From the NCBI GenBank assembly GCA_002399085.1, contig DHCY01000016.1, positions 1 through 64,000 on the forward strand: a stretch of DNA of 64,000 nt, given 5' to 3'. A program made the translations under genes and the position numbers. This document shows positions 17,621-25,837 of the stretch, piece after piece; the first letter of the stretch is position 1; every line of letters begins with the position of its first letter. The stretch comes from Anaerolineaceae bacterium UBA4890. GTDB taxonomy: Bacteria > Chloroflexota > Anaerolineae > Anaerolineales > Anaerolineaceae. The notes below the pieces were generated by a model. The model was not told the DNA's origin and made no database searches. It worked only from the letters and a program-made list of their open reading frames with translations.

Positions 17621-20017
17621 ATGGAAGCTTATTGTTTGAAGTGCAAAGAGAAGCGGGAGATCGCCGAACCTCAAGCGGGGTTCAACGCCCGCGGTGCGGC
17701 AGTGACTACAGGTACCTGCCAGGTTTGCGGTACCAAAATGTACCGCATTGGCGCGACACCAGCCCATGAAGGCATGGAAAAGCCGGTGATTACCAAGTCG
17801 CCTGCCAAAGCGAAAACCAAAAAAACTTCCACCTCCAGCAAAACCACAAGTAAGAAGAGCACCAAAAGCTCAACCAAAAAGGCTGTCAGCAAAACCACCC
17901 GCGCGACAGGCAAACCCCTGGTGATCGTAGAATCGCCAGCAAAAGCTCGCACGATCGGGCGCTTCTTGGGCAAAGGGTACGATGTCGTTGCATCGGTGGG
18001 GCATGTTCGTGACCTTTTGAAATCCCAGTTAAGTGTTGATGTGGAAAACGGTTTTGAACCCAAGTATCGTGTTCCAAACGAGAAAAAAGAAGTGGTCAAG
18101 AAAATTAAGAGCCTGGCAGATGGCAGTAAAAAGGTATTCCTGGCAACTGACCCTGACCGAGAAGGTGAGGCAATTGCCTGGCACCTGGTGGAGTCCGCCG
18201 AGATTGACCCGGGAAAGACCGAACGGGTTGTCTTCCATGAGATCACCAAGAACGCCATCGCAGAAGCGTTTGAAAACACGCGAGACCTGGATATGGACCT
18301 GGTGGATGCCCAGCAAGCCCGCCGAATACTTGACAGGCTGGTTGGTTACAGCGTTTCGCCGATATTGTGGGCGAAAGTAAAAGGTCGGCTTTCGGCTGGT
18401 CGTGTGCAATCTGTGGCGCTCAGGTTGGTTGTGGAAAGAGAACGTGAGATTGATGCATTTATACCGGTTGAATACTGGTCAATCCACGGTATTTTCAATC
18501 CTGATGGAAGCGACAAACAATATCGGGCAAAATTGGCGAAGGTCAATGGCAAGAACCTCGAGATGAGCCTGGAAAATGAAGAACAAACTTTGGCGATGGT
18601 TGAGCAGATGAAGAAAGCTGCTTACAACATTGCTAATATAAGCATTTCAACCAAGCAGATCCGACCTGGAGCGCCATTTATTACCAGCACCCTGCAGCAG
18701 GAAGCTTCGCGCCGGCTGGGTTTTTTGACCCGAAAAACGATGACCATCGCCCAGCAATTATACGAAGGGCTCGACATGGGCACTGGTGAAGAAACCGGTT
18801 TGATCACCTATATGCGAACTGACTCGGTGCATGTTTCGACAGAGTCTGTGAAAGAAGCCCGGTCATACATCCGTGAGCGTTATGGTGAGAACTATTTACC
18901 TGAAAAGCAGCCGCAATACCGCACCCGCGCTGTTTCAGCCCAGGAAGCACACGAAGCCATCCGACCAACCTCAGTAAACCGCACACCTGAATCGTTGAAA
19001 AAGCATCTCACGCGTGATCAGTACGCGCTTTACCGGCTCATTTGGCAGCGTTTTGTTGCCAGCCAGATGAACCCTGCCAAACTCGAGATCACCACGGTTG
19101 AAGTTGAGGGAAAGGTCGATAAAAACGTTTATCTGTTCCGAGCCACTGGAAACCGGGAAGTATTTGCTGGCTTTCGGGCAGTCTATCGCTACGAAAAAGC
19201 CGATGACGAAAATGGTGAAGAAGAACTGGTCGATCTGCCCATCGAAGTTTTGGAGGTTGGACAAAAGCAAAACCTGGTGGAGCTTGAACCTGCTCAGCAC
19301 TTCACCCAACCACCGCCCCGATATTCGGAAGCAACGCTCATCCAGGCATTGGAAGAAAACCAGATCGGGCGTCCATCAACCTATTCACCAATTATTTCAA
19401 CCATCCAGAGCCGTGGATACGTGAGCCGGGAGAACAAACGGCTTTTTCCAACAGAAATTGGCTACCTGGTCAACGATCTGGTGGTCGAGTATTTCCCTGG
19501 AGTGGTTGATCTGGGTTTCACTTCGCAGATGGAAGCCGAGCTGGATAAAGTTGCCGAGGGCAAACAAGCCTGGGCAGACGTGATCCGTGAGTTTTACACG
19601 CCTTTCAGCCGGGAGTTGGAAAATGCTAAAAAGCACATGCCCAAGACCAAAATTGAGCCCGAAAAAGTGGGCAGGCTGTGTCCTGAGGATGGCGGCGAGC
19701 TGGTCTTCCGAATGGGAAAGTTTGGCAAATTTATTAGCTGCAGTAACTTCCCGAAGTGCCGATACACTGAACCTTGGCTGGAAAAAATCGGTGTCACCTG
19801 CCCAACTTGCGGCATCGGCGATGTGATCGAAAAGCGCTCCAAAAAAGGACGCAAGTTTTACGGGTGTTCGCGCTACCCAGAGTGTGACTTTACCTCCTGG
19901 GATAAGCCCGTGTCGAAACCTTGCCCCAGTTGCAGTGGTGTGTTGGTTGAAAAAGGCAATGCAATCGTTTGCAGCAACTGCAAAACACGCTATCCAAAAA
20001 CAGACAGAGAAGAGTAA
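17621..20017 (+). CDS. topA: DNA topoisomerase I with N-terminal zinc ribbon
   Basis: A 798-residue type IA topoisomerase that relaxes negative supercoils. Layout: residues 1-50 are a small zinc ribbon (C-L-K-C ... C-Q-V-C, DUF5679-like) that is not part of standard TopA; about 60-100 are a Lys/Ser/Thr-rich linker resembling a histone H1 tail; about 103-220 are the TOPRIM domain (V-I-V-E-S-P-A-K-A-R, D-P-D-R-E-G-E); the central gate domain carries catalytic Tyr397 in T-Y-M-R-T-D-S; three C-terminal zinc modules follow, each with paired cysteines. The ATG at 17621 is chosen because AGGAG lies eight bases upstream; the GTG at 17591 lies before that site. Confidence 0.97.
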   Translation: MEAYCLKCKEKREIAEPQAGFNARGAAVTTGTCQVCGTKMYRIGATPAHEGMEKPVITKSPAKAKTKKTSTSSKTTSKKSTKSSTKKAVSKTTRATGKPLVIVESPAKARTIGRFLGKGYDVVASVGHVRDLLKSQLSVDVENGFEPKYRVPNEKKEVVKKIKSLADGSKKVFLATDPDREGEAIAWHLVESAEIDPGKTERVVFHEITKNAIAEAFENTRDLDMDLVDAQQARRILDRLVGYSVSPILWAKVKGRLSAGRVQSVALRLVVEREREIDAFIPVEYWSIHGIFNPDGSDKQYRAKLAKVNGKNLEMSLENEEQTLAMVEQMKKAAYNIANISISTKQIRPGAPFITSTLQQEASRRLGFLTRKTMTIAQQLYEGLDMGTGEETGLITYMRTDSVHVSTESVKEARSYIRERYGENYLPEKQPQYRTRAVSAQEAHEAIRPTSVNRTPESLKKHLTRDQYALYRLIWQRFVASQMNPAKLEITTVEVEGKVDKNVYLFRATGNREVFAGFRAVYRYEKADDENGEEELVDLPIEVLEVGQKQNLVELEPAQHFTQPPPRYSEATLIQALEENQIGRPSTYSPIISTIQSRGYVSRENKRLFPTEIGYLVNDLVVEYFPGVVDLGFTSQMEAELDKVAEGKQAWADVIREFYTPFSRELENAKKHMPKTKIEPEKVGRLCPEDGGELVFRMGKFGKFISCSNFPKCRYTEPWLEKIGVTCPTCGIGDVIEKRSKKGRKFYGCSRYPECDFTSWDKPVSKPCPSCSGVLVEKGNAIVCSNCKTRYPKTDREE

Positions 20018-20020
20018 AAA

Positions 20021-20060
20021 GGCAAGATCCTTCGCCAGAGAAGCTCAGGATGACGGTGGT
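20021..20060. repeat. Inverted copy of the dispersed repeat after topA
   Basis: AAGATCCTTCGC (20025-20036) and GCTCAGGATGAC (20043-20054) are the reverse complement, with the same order and near-identical spacing, of the module at 2764-2790. It fills the gap between topA and the next gene, starting three bases after the topA stop codon. Confidence 0.6.
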
Positions 20061-20111
20061 ATAAAACGTGCACCTAGTCAGTAAGAAGTATTAAGCTGAG
20101 AGGTGCAGGCT

Positions 20112-21275
20112 ATGGAAAACATTACCGCTTTCATCAAAGAAAAACTACAGGAACCCAGGAACCTGGCGATTACATTTGCTATCGTCGGATTTCTGGTCGG
20201 ATTATTGTTCGCTTACGTTCTGTTTCCGATTCAATGGACCGATGCGTCTGCCGAAAACCTTCGACCGGACTTGCGCGTCGATTATCTGCGCAATGCCATC
20301 ACAACCTATACGCTAACTGGTGACAAACTCAAGGCGCAGCAGTCATATGCCGAACTTGGGGAAAAATCGCAAGAGACACTGGAAGAACTTACGCAAAACC
20401 CAGGTTTTTTGAACATTGAACAGATCCAGCGCTTCAGCAATGCGATAAATGCCTCCATGCCGGTTGCTGATGATGTATTAGCAACCCCGGGACCAACGCT
20501 GCAGGATGGGACGGAAATCTTGGTGGACGGTGTTCAACCAGAAAAGGAAACAAATTCCTTGCTCTGGGTGGGGCTAGGACTTTTGGGGGTTTTGCTTATC
20601 GGTGGGGGAGCTGCTTACTGGTTCTATTTTCGTGAACACGGCTTCAATTTCGGTACCACTTCCGGTCAGGAGATCACATCTGAACACAAGGTGAGCCCCC
20701 AGGCTGTAAGACGCCAGGTAACCCCAGCCGCTGTCCAGAGACCACCAGCTTCAGAGCTGCAAGAAGCGCGACCAGCCGCCCAGCGGACATCCATTTTTGC
20801 CAATGGCAACAACAAGAAGCCAAATGGGTATGAGAATGGTAATGGTGATAAACCGATCGCCCAGTTCATGTCAAGCTATATGTTCGCCGACGATCGATAT
20901 GACGAATCCTTTACCTTCGATGCACCCAACGGAGCCTTTTTGGGTGAGTGTGGAATCAGCATTTCTGATCTGATCGGTGTGGGCGAGCCCAAGAAGATCT
21001 CCGCCTTTGATGTCTGGCTTTTCGACAAAAACGATATCCAGACAGTGACCAAGGTGATCATGAGCAAACATGCTTTCAATGACCCAGCCATCCGCCAACG
21101 CCTAGAAATTAGAGGTGAGCCGATCCTGGCAGAACCGGGCAAGCTTTTCCGGCTGGAAACTGCCACGCTTAGAATGGAAGGCAGGATTGTGGACGTTTCT
21201 TATGGCGACCTGCCCCTGCCGGCAGACAGCTACTTCCATAGAAATACCATTGAATTAGCAGTTTATCGGAAATAA
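20112..21275 (+). CDS. Unknown two-segment membrane protein downstream of topA
   Basis: A 387-residue protein I cannot assign to a named family. One transmembrane segment is near the N-terminus (about residues 18-38), a second near 150-170; between them is a helical extracytoplasmic region of about 110 residues with repeated short helices (possibly TPR-like). After the second segment comes a Gln/Pro/Asn-rich linker, then a compact C-terminal domain (about 255-387) of beta character with the line F-D-V-W-L-F-D-K-N-D-I. The start at 20112 is favoured by GAGAGG about eight bases upstream. The domain order suggests a cytoplasmic C-terminal sensor or scaffold tied to the membrane. Same orientation as topA and ended by a strong terminator. 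Confidence 0.75.
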   Translation: MENITAFIKEKLQEPRNLAITFAIVGFLVGLLFAYVLFPIQWTDASAENLRPDLRVDYLRNAITTYTLTGDKLKAQQSYAELGEKSQETLEELTQNPGFLNIEQIQRFSNAINASMPVADDVLATPGPTLQDGTEILVDGVQPEKETNSLLWVGLGLLGVLLIGGGAAYWFYFREHGFNFGTTSGQEITSEHKVSPQAVRRQVTPAAVQRPPASELQEARPAAQRTSIFANGNNKKPNGYENGNGDKPIAQFMSSYMFADDRYDESFTFDAPNGAFLGECGISISDLIGVGEPKKISAFDVWLFDKNDIQTVTKVIMSKHAFNDPAIRQRLEIRGEPILAEPGKLFRLETATLRMEGRIVDVSYGDLPLPADSYFHRNTIELAVYRK

Positions 21276-21291
21276 TGTGAACGTGAAAAAC

Positions 21292-21335
21292 AAAAGCCGG
21301 GTTACGCGCAACCCGGCTTTTGTTGATTTTTGGTC
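21292..21335. terminator. Bidirectional terminator between convergent genes
   Basis: AAAAGCCGGGTT (21292-21303) pairs with AACCCGGCTTTT (21310-21321) across an ACGCGC loop. The flanking A and T runs let it serve both the plus-strand topA unit and the minus-strand dgt-greA unit. Confidence 0.93.
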
Positions 21336-21348
21336 TTTGTTCTATTAG

Positions 21349-21819
21349 TTACTCTATTTTGAGAATTCTAAAGTTGATTTTCGAACCATTCGGCAGGGTT
21401 GCCTCGGCAATGTCACCGACTTTTTTGTCTATCAAGGCAGAACCGATTGGTGAAAGGTAGGAAATTTTGTGGTTCTTAAGGTCGGCTTCGTTAACACCCA
21501 CGATAATCCAGGTCTCTTCGCGCTCGCCTTCTTCCTGGATTGTGACCTGGTTGCCGATTTGAACGGTGTCATTACTTATCGGTGATTCTTCGATTATCTC
21601 CGCTCTATACAAGATGGCTTCGATCTCCTGGATGCGACCTTCCAGGAAACCCTGGTCTTCTTTGGCAGCCTTGTAATCAGCGTTTTCCGACAGATCGCCC
21701 ATCTCAATGGCACTTTTTAGTCGGCTTGAAATTTCATCTCTTCGAGGACCCTTTAACACAGCAAGCTCTTGCTCTAATTGGGATTTTCCGGTAGGTGTCA
21801 GGTATAGTGGTTGATTCAT
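21349..21819 (-). CDS. greA: Transcription elongation factor GreA
   Basis: A 156-residue Gre factor that stimulates RNA polymerase to cleave back-tracked transcripts. The N-terminal coiled coil runs to about residue 75, with the L-S-E-N-A-D-Y-K-A-A-K-E tip motif near residues 45-56 that carries the catalytic acidic residues. The C-terminal FKBP-like domain has the S-Y-L-S-P-I-G-S-A-L segment near 120. Standard length. It starts nine bases after the dgt stop codon and is co-transcribed with it. Confidence 0.98.
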   Translation of the reverse strand: MNQPLYLTPTGKSQLEQELAVLKGPRRDEISSRLKSAIEMGDLSENADYKAAKEDQGFLEGRIQEIEAILYRAEIIEESPISNDTVQIGNQVTIQEEGEREETWIIVGVNEADLKNHKISYLSPIGSALIDKKVGDIAEATLPNGSKINFRILKIE

Positions 21820-21828
21820 ATTCTCTCT

Positions 21829-22983
21829 CTACGGTAATACTGTAACGTCAAAAAGACGTTGATATTCATCGATGGCAAAGCGATCGGTCATTCCTGCAAT
21901 GTAATCGCAAACAGTGCGTTCCAAACCGCGGTCAGGTATCAGCTGTTGAATAGCTGGCGGAAGTGCAGTCGGCGTATTTTGATAGGCTGTGAAAATTCGG
22001 GTGAGTATCTGTTCAGTTTTTTCAGCCATACGAACCACGCGATAATGCCGGTAGAGGTTGTTGAAAAGAAAATCCTTTAACTCCCTGTTGCGCCGGTACA
22101 TATCTTCACTGAAGCCGACAACATTGTAAGGCAGCTTCTGCAGGTCAAGCGCGGTTTTCACATTGCTTTTGCGTAAGTAGCGATCGATCGATTGCACCAG
22201 ATCTGTGATCTCAAAATTGATCAGCCGGCGAATGATCTGATGCCTTGAAAGTTCATCCAGGGCATCCGTTCTGCGACGCCCGATACTTTCGTTGATGATC
22301 TCCCAAATGGCGATTCCATCCAGTTGGGATGGCGTGATCATCCCGGAACGCAAGCCGTCGTCCAGATCGTGGCTGGTATAAGCCAATTCGTCGGCAACGT
22401 TGGCGATTTGGGCTTCCAGGTGACCGCGCAATTCCGGGTCGTAATCCTGGGCGTCAGACTGATCGTAATCGGTCTCGTGTTTGACCATGCCTTCCAAAAC
22501 TTCCCAACTGAGGTTGAGCCCGGGAAAGTCGGGGTAGCGGTTTTCGAGCACGGTAACAATGCGCAGCGAATGATTGTTGTGGTTGAAGCCACCGTAATCG
22601 CTCATCATTTTGGCTAATGCGCTTTCACCCGAATGACCAAAAGGCGGGTGACCGAGATCGTGTGCCAGGCAGATCGTTTCGACCAGGTCTTCATTGGCAC
22701 CCAGGGAACGCGCAATCGAGCGACCCACCTGGGCTACTTCCAGCGTATGGGTTAGACGCGTGCGATAGTAATCCCCCTCATGATTAATGAACACTTGGGT
22801 TTTGTATTCCAGCCGTCGAAATGCAGTAGTATGCAAAATGCGTTCGCGATCGCGCTGAAAGCGCGTGCGCAAATCGGCTTCTTCTTCGGGAAATTTCCGT
22901 CCCTTGGAGTTTTTGCTGTGAATTGCATACGAAGCCAGTTGTTGAGCTTCAAATTCCTCTAATTGTTGTCGTGTATAGATCAT
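21829..22983 (-). CDS. dgt: dNTP triphosphohydrolase (Dgt-like HD protein)
   Basis: A 384-residue HD-superfamily enzyme of the Dgt/SAMHD1-type family that splits dNTPs into nucleosides and triphosphate, tuning dNTP pools. The metal site is visible: R-T-R-L-T-H-T-L-E-V near residue 74, A-H-D-L-G-H-P-P-F-G-H near 108-118 and a later N-V-A-D-E-L-A-Y-T-S-H-D with the final HD aspartate. The D-R-x-R-I-L-H-T-x-A-F-R-R-L-x-x-K-T-Q-V-F segment is typical. The ATG at 22983 is chosen over 23028 because AGG lies six bases upstream and a promoter lies just beyond it. Confidence 0.93.
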   Translation of the reverse strand: MIYTRQQLEEFEAQQLASYAIHSKNSKGRKFPEEEADLRTRFQRDRERILHTTAFRRLEYKTQVFINHEGDYYRTRLTHTLEVAQVGRSIARSLGANEDLVETICLAHDLGHPPFGHSGESALAKMMSDYGGFNHNNHSLRIVTVLENRYPDFPGLNLSWEVLEGMVKHETDYDQSDAQDYDPELRGHLEAQIANVADELAYTSHDLDDGLRSGMITPSQLDGIAIWEIINESIGRRRTDALDELSRHQIIRRLINFEITDLVQSIDRYLRKSNVKTALDLQKLPYNVVGFSEDMYRRNRELKDFLFNNLYRHYRVVRMAEKTEQILTRIFTAYQNTPTALPPAIQQLIPDRGLERTVCDYIAGMTDRFAIDEYQRLFDVTVLP

Positions 22984-23000
22984 GTCTAACCTAATAACAG

Positions 23001-23028
23001 AGTATAGTCGAATAACAAATAATATCAA
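23001..23028 (-). promoter_or_regulatory. Candidate promoter for dgt-greA
   Basis: On the minus strand TTGATA (23028-23023) and TATACT (23006-23001) are 16 bases apart, 18 bases before the dgt start and within the 54-base gap after the isopentenyl phosphate kinase gene. dgt and greA could therefore be expressed apart from the upstream isoprenoid genes. Confidence 0.6.
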
Positions 23029-23037
23029 CCAGGGGTG

Positions 23038-23829
23038 TCAGGAGATGATTGTACCCGAATGTGTGCCTGAGAGGGCGGAGAAAAGCTCGCCAGGCTGGCT
23101 GGCACGAAAGATTTCGACCGTTGTGCCAGGATTTGCCTGGCAGATGGCTTGCATTTGGTCGACCTTGGAGCGCATTCCGCCGGTCACATCCTGGTTTTGG
23201 GAAGACTGCAGATAGCCTTCAAGCGCTGCAGTGCGAGTAATGTGACGAATAGGCTGCTGGTTAAGCGGGTAATCGGCAAACACAGCTTCTTCCTTTCCAG
23301 CCAGCAGGATGCGGATTGGTTTCAGGATGGTTGCCAGATGCGCGAAAAGTTCTTCTGTCGAAAAAATTGTACCACCGAGGATCTCATCGAAAACCACATC
23401 GCCATAGACCATCGGCGTCAAGCCATTCTCGAGAGCGAGTTCGATCGGTTTTATGTTCCAGCTGACAACCTGCCCTTGCCTGGAGAGCAATCCGGCAGAA
23501 GGCGGGAATGCGATCAGGTTCAGACCAGCTTGCCGACCGATATCGAGAACTACCTGGTTCAGCTTACGGGCGCTTTCCCAAACCTCGCGAAATCCCTGCC
23601 ACTGCGCCAAGGTTCTGACCCCTTCACGCGTGTTGTACTTTGCAGCTGCATGGTGTCCAAAAGAACCGGAACCATGTCCGAGCAGGATTTTCTGGCTGGG
23701 GTTGGATTCCCGGTAGCGCTGAAGATCTGAAAGAAGACTGAATATCACCTCAGGTAAGGCGGTTTCTGGTTGGGCTTTGTCGGTAATGAGCGAGCCGCCA
23801 AGTTTGAGAAAAAAGAGGGGGTCTGTCAT
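23038..23829 (-). CDS. Isopentenyl phosphate kinase
   Basis: A 263-residue amino-acid-kinase-fold enzyme that phosphorylates isopentenyl phosphate to isopentenyl diphosphate, the last step of the alternative mevalonate pathway. Marks: K-L-G-G-S at residues 9-13, the G-H-G-S-G-S-F-G-H-H loop at 51-60 with the family's catalytic His (59), and D-V-T-G-G-M-R-S-K near residue 219 for the nucleotide/substrate lid. The ATG overlaps the mevalonate kinase stop by four bases (ATGA), so the two are translationally coupled. IPK together with a phosphomevalonate decarboxylase has been shown in the Chloroflexota genus Roseiflexus; the decarboxylase is not in this window. Confidence is high because of fold plus context. 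Confidence 0.9.
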   Translation of the reverse strand: MTDPLFFLKLGGSLITDKAQPETALPEVIFSLLSDLQRYRESNPSQKILLGHGSGSFGHHAAAKYNTREGVRTLAQWQGFREVWESARKLNQVVLDIGRQAGLNLIAFPPSAGLLSRQGQVVSWNIKPIELALENGLTPMVYGDVVFDEILGGTIFSTEELFAHLATILKPIRILLAGKEEAVFADYPLNQQPIRHITRTAALEGYLQSSQNQDVTGGMRSKVDQMQAICQANPGTTVEIFRASQPGELFSALSGTHSGTIIS

Positions 23830-24785
23830 TCAGGTTTCTCCACAGGCTGCAAGGTAGTAAAGAATGCTTTGCCGCCCGATTCTGCCTGCAGTGCTGCGAG
23901 CACAGCCTCCAGCGATCTTTCTTCGACTAGCGCCAGCAGATGCCCGCCTTTGCCGCCGCCTGTAAGTTTGGCAGCCAGCGCGCCGGCTTGAATTGCTTTT
24001 TCGACAAGGTTGTCCATCTCAGGGCAGGAGAGCTTCAGCGATTCGAGGATTTTCTGGTTGCAGTTGATGGCTTTTGCCAGGTAATCAGTATTCCCATCAA
24101 TAAGTGCTTGCTTGCCTTCAAAGACCAGCCTCCCGATTTCCTCCAGTTTTGGCTGAACAAACGCAGGATTCTCCTGCAATGCCCAGGCAAGCTGGGTAAC
24201 ATTATCTTTTGTCGATTTGCGAACATTGCTGTCCGCCAGAACAAAGAGAAATGTGCTTCCTGGCTGTAAAAAATCGATTTGCTGCCCTTTTTGGAAGAGG
24301 ATTGGTCTTTCATAGGTGACAACTGTGTTATCGATACCCGAAGGTTTCCCGTGAACATGGATCTCGCATTCGAATGCGATTCGGTTCACCGTTTCCAGGT
24401 CCAGAGGATGTCCGAGGAATTCGGATAACGCTCTTGTGGTGGCAACAGCCAGTGTAGCACTGGAACCCAGCCCGGAGCTAAGTGGCAAGGTTGAAGAAAC
24501 GCGCAATGTGCAGCTGGGGGTTTGCTGTATCTTAAGTTCGGCAAGTGTAAGAAGCACAGCCTGAAAAATGGGATGATTCTCAGGCAGGTTTGCCAGGTCA
24601 TCATCAAAGTTCATCAGAGCGGATTTAACCCGAATTTTCCCCTGTGAAGCAACAATTTGTGGCTCAACGTTGACTGTTACGCGCTTGCTCGAGAGCGGAA
24701 TGGCGATGGCAGGCTGGGCATGCACGACGGCGTGTTCGCCCAAAAGAATTGCTTTTCCACAAGCAGATTGACTTATCACAGGCAT
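23826..24785 (-). CDS. mvk: Mevalonate kinase
   Basis: A 319-residue GHMP kinase converting mevalonate to 5-phosphomevalonate. The three GHMP motifs are present: G-K-x-I-L-L-G-E-H-A-V-V-H near residues 10-22, the ATP-loop P-L-S-S-G-L-G-S-S-A-T near 107-117, and the late K-L-T-G-G-G-K-G-G-H near 277. H-G-K-P-S-G-I-D-N near 150 is typical of mevalonate kinase rather than of phosphomevalonate kinase or homoserine kinase. It sits between the UbiA-type gene (seven bases upstream) and IPK (overlapping), forming a three-gene isoprenoid unit. Confidence 0.92.
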   Translation of the reverse strand: MPVISQSACGKAILLGEHAVVHAQPAIAIPLSSKRVTVNVEPQIVASQGKIRVKSALMNFDDDLANLPENHPIFQAVLLTLAELKIQQTPSCTLRVSSTLPLSSGLGSSATLAVATTRALSEFLGHPLDLETVNRIAFECEIHVHGKPSGIDNTVVTYERPILFQKGQQIDFLQPGSTFLFVLADSNVRKSTKDNVTQLAWALQENPAFVQPKLEEIGRLVFEGKQALIDGNTDYLAKAINCNQKILESLKLSCPEMDNLVEKAIQAGALAAKLTGGGKGGHLLALVEERSLEAVLAALQAESGGKAFFTTLQPVEKPE

Positions 24786-24792
24786 GGAAACC

Positions 24793-25665
24793 TCAAAAAA
24801 CGAGATACAAAATCGCCAGCACGGATAGCCCCCAAAGAACGATCGCGATTTGCAGCGGGCGATCTTTGAGCAAGACTTCTTCTGGTGATGAGGTGATCAG
24901 ATTGCTCTGGATCAGGTAAAGATAACGAAAGATACCGTAAACTACGAACGGAATGGTCAGCATCATGGCGTGGTTGGTCTGACCAGGATGGGCAGAGAAA
25001 GTGTAGAGGGTATAGGTGATGAGTATGGCGGTCAAAATGACCATGATGTACTGATTGAGCAGGGGTTCAGTGTAACCATCCAGTGTTTTTCGATGATTAA
25101 CCGCTTTGGTATCCAGCAACCTCAGCTCTGCCAGGCGCTTGCCAAAAGCCAAATACATCGCCAGGAGGGTGGTCAGTACGAATAGCCAGGGGGAGAAGTA
25201 GGCAACCGTGATAACACTCAAACCTGCCAGTACACGCAAAACAAAGCCAGCCGCGATGACCAGCACATCCAGGATCATGATTCTCTTGAGCCATAACGAA
25301 TAAGCCAGAATCAAGAGCGTATATCCAACGAAAATGATTGCCAGGCCAGGGGAAAGCAGGTAACCACCAACCAGCGAGATTGCCGAAAGAACCATTATAA
25401 GGATGATGGATGCCTTTTTGCTCAATCTGCCCGAAGCGATCGGTCGGTTGCGTTTACGGGGGTGCTGCTGGTCGGCTTCAATATCCAGCAGGTCGTTGAT
25501 CGTGTAAGTGACACCCGAAACCAGGCAGAACAGGAGGGCAGCCGCCAGCACGCGCAAAAACGGGATCGGCTGGAGGAACTGACCGTCGAAGATCAGTCCG
25601 GCAAAAATGACCAGGTTTTTGGTCCATTGCCTCGGTCGCAGGGTTTCGATCATCGCTTTGAACAT
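24793..25665 (-). CDS. UbiA-family prenyltransferase, DPPR-synthase-like
   Basis: A 290-residue polytopic membrane protein (about eight or nine transmembrane segments) of the UbiA superfamily. The start [10 protein letters not shown] and the first Asp-rich motif N57-D-L-L-D61-I-E-A-D65 followed by [12 protein letters not shown] match decaprenyl-phosphate phosphoribosyltransferase, which transfers phosphoribose from PRPP to a polyprenyl phosphate in mycobacteria. The second Asp motif is less obvious. Co-transcribed with mevalonate kinase and IPK, and divergent from the lepA/glycosyltransferase series. It probably makes a polyprenyl-phosphoryl pentose used as a sugar donor, or a related prenylated lipid; substrate not proven. 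Confidence 0.85.
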   Translation of the reverse strand: MFKAMIETLRPRQWTKNLVIFAGLIFDGQFLQPIPFLRVLAAALLFCLVSGVTYTINDLLDIEADQQHPRKRNRPIASGRLSKKASIILIMVLSAISLVGGYLLSPGLAIIFVGYTLLILAYSLWLKRIMILDVLVIAAGFVLRVLAGLSVITVAYFSPWLFVLTTLLAMYLAFGKRLAELRLLDTKAVNHRKTLDGYTEPLLNQYIMVILTAILITYTLYTFSAHPGQTNHAMMLTIPFVVYGIFRYLYLIQSNLITSSPEEVLLKDRPLQIAIVLWGLSVLAILYLVF

Positions 25666-25699
25666 TGAATTATCTTATCACAAAGAGTGCTGGAAATTG

Positions 25700-25780
25700 T
25701 TGTGTGAGCAGGGAGCAGGGAGCAGGGAACCCCAGTCGCTTCGCTCCCGGGGCAGGCAGGGAGCAGGGCAGGGAGGGGGG
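25700..25780. repeat. GGGAGCAG simple repeat in divergent gap
   Basis: Repeats of GGGAGCA/GGGAGG cover about 25705-25780, interrupted by CAGTCGCTTCGCTCC, a piece of the dispersed intergenic repeat. The reverse-complement pattern (CCCTGCTCCCTG, then TTCCCTATTCCCT) appears at 54746-54838. It lies between the divergent UbiA and lepA genes. Confidence 0.6.
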
Positions 25781-25837
25781 AATTATCAGACATCGCTCAC
25801 ACCCGTTGACGGTATAATAAGCTATACTGAAGCGCTT

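Noticed and set aside
25607..25837. N-terminal extension of lepA
   Set aside because: Runs through the UbiA gene start, the simple repeat and the promoter region; the conserved LepA N-terminus starts at 25838.
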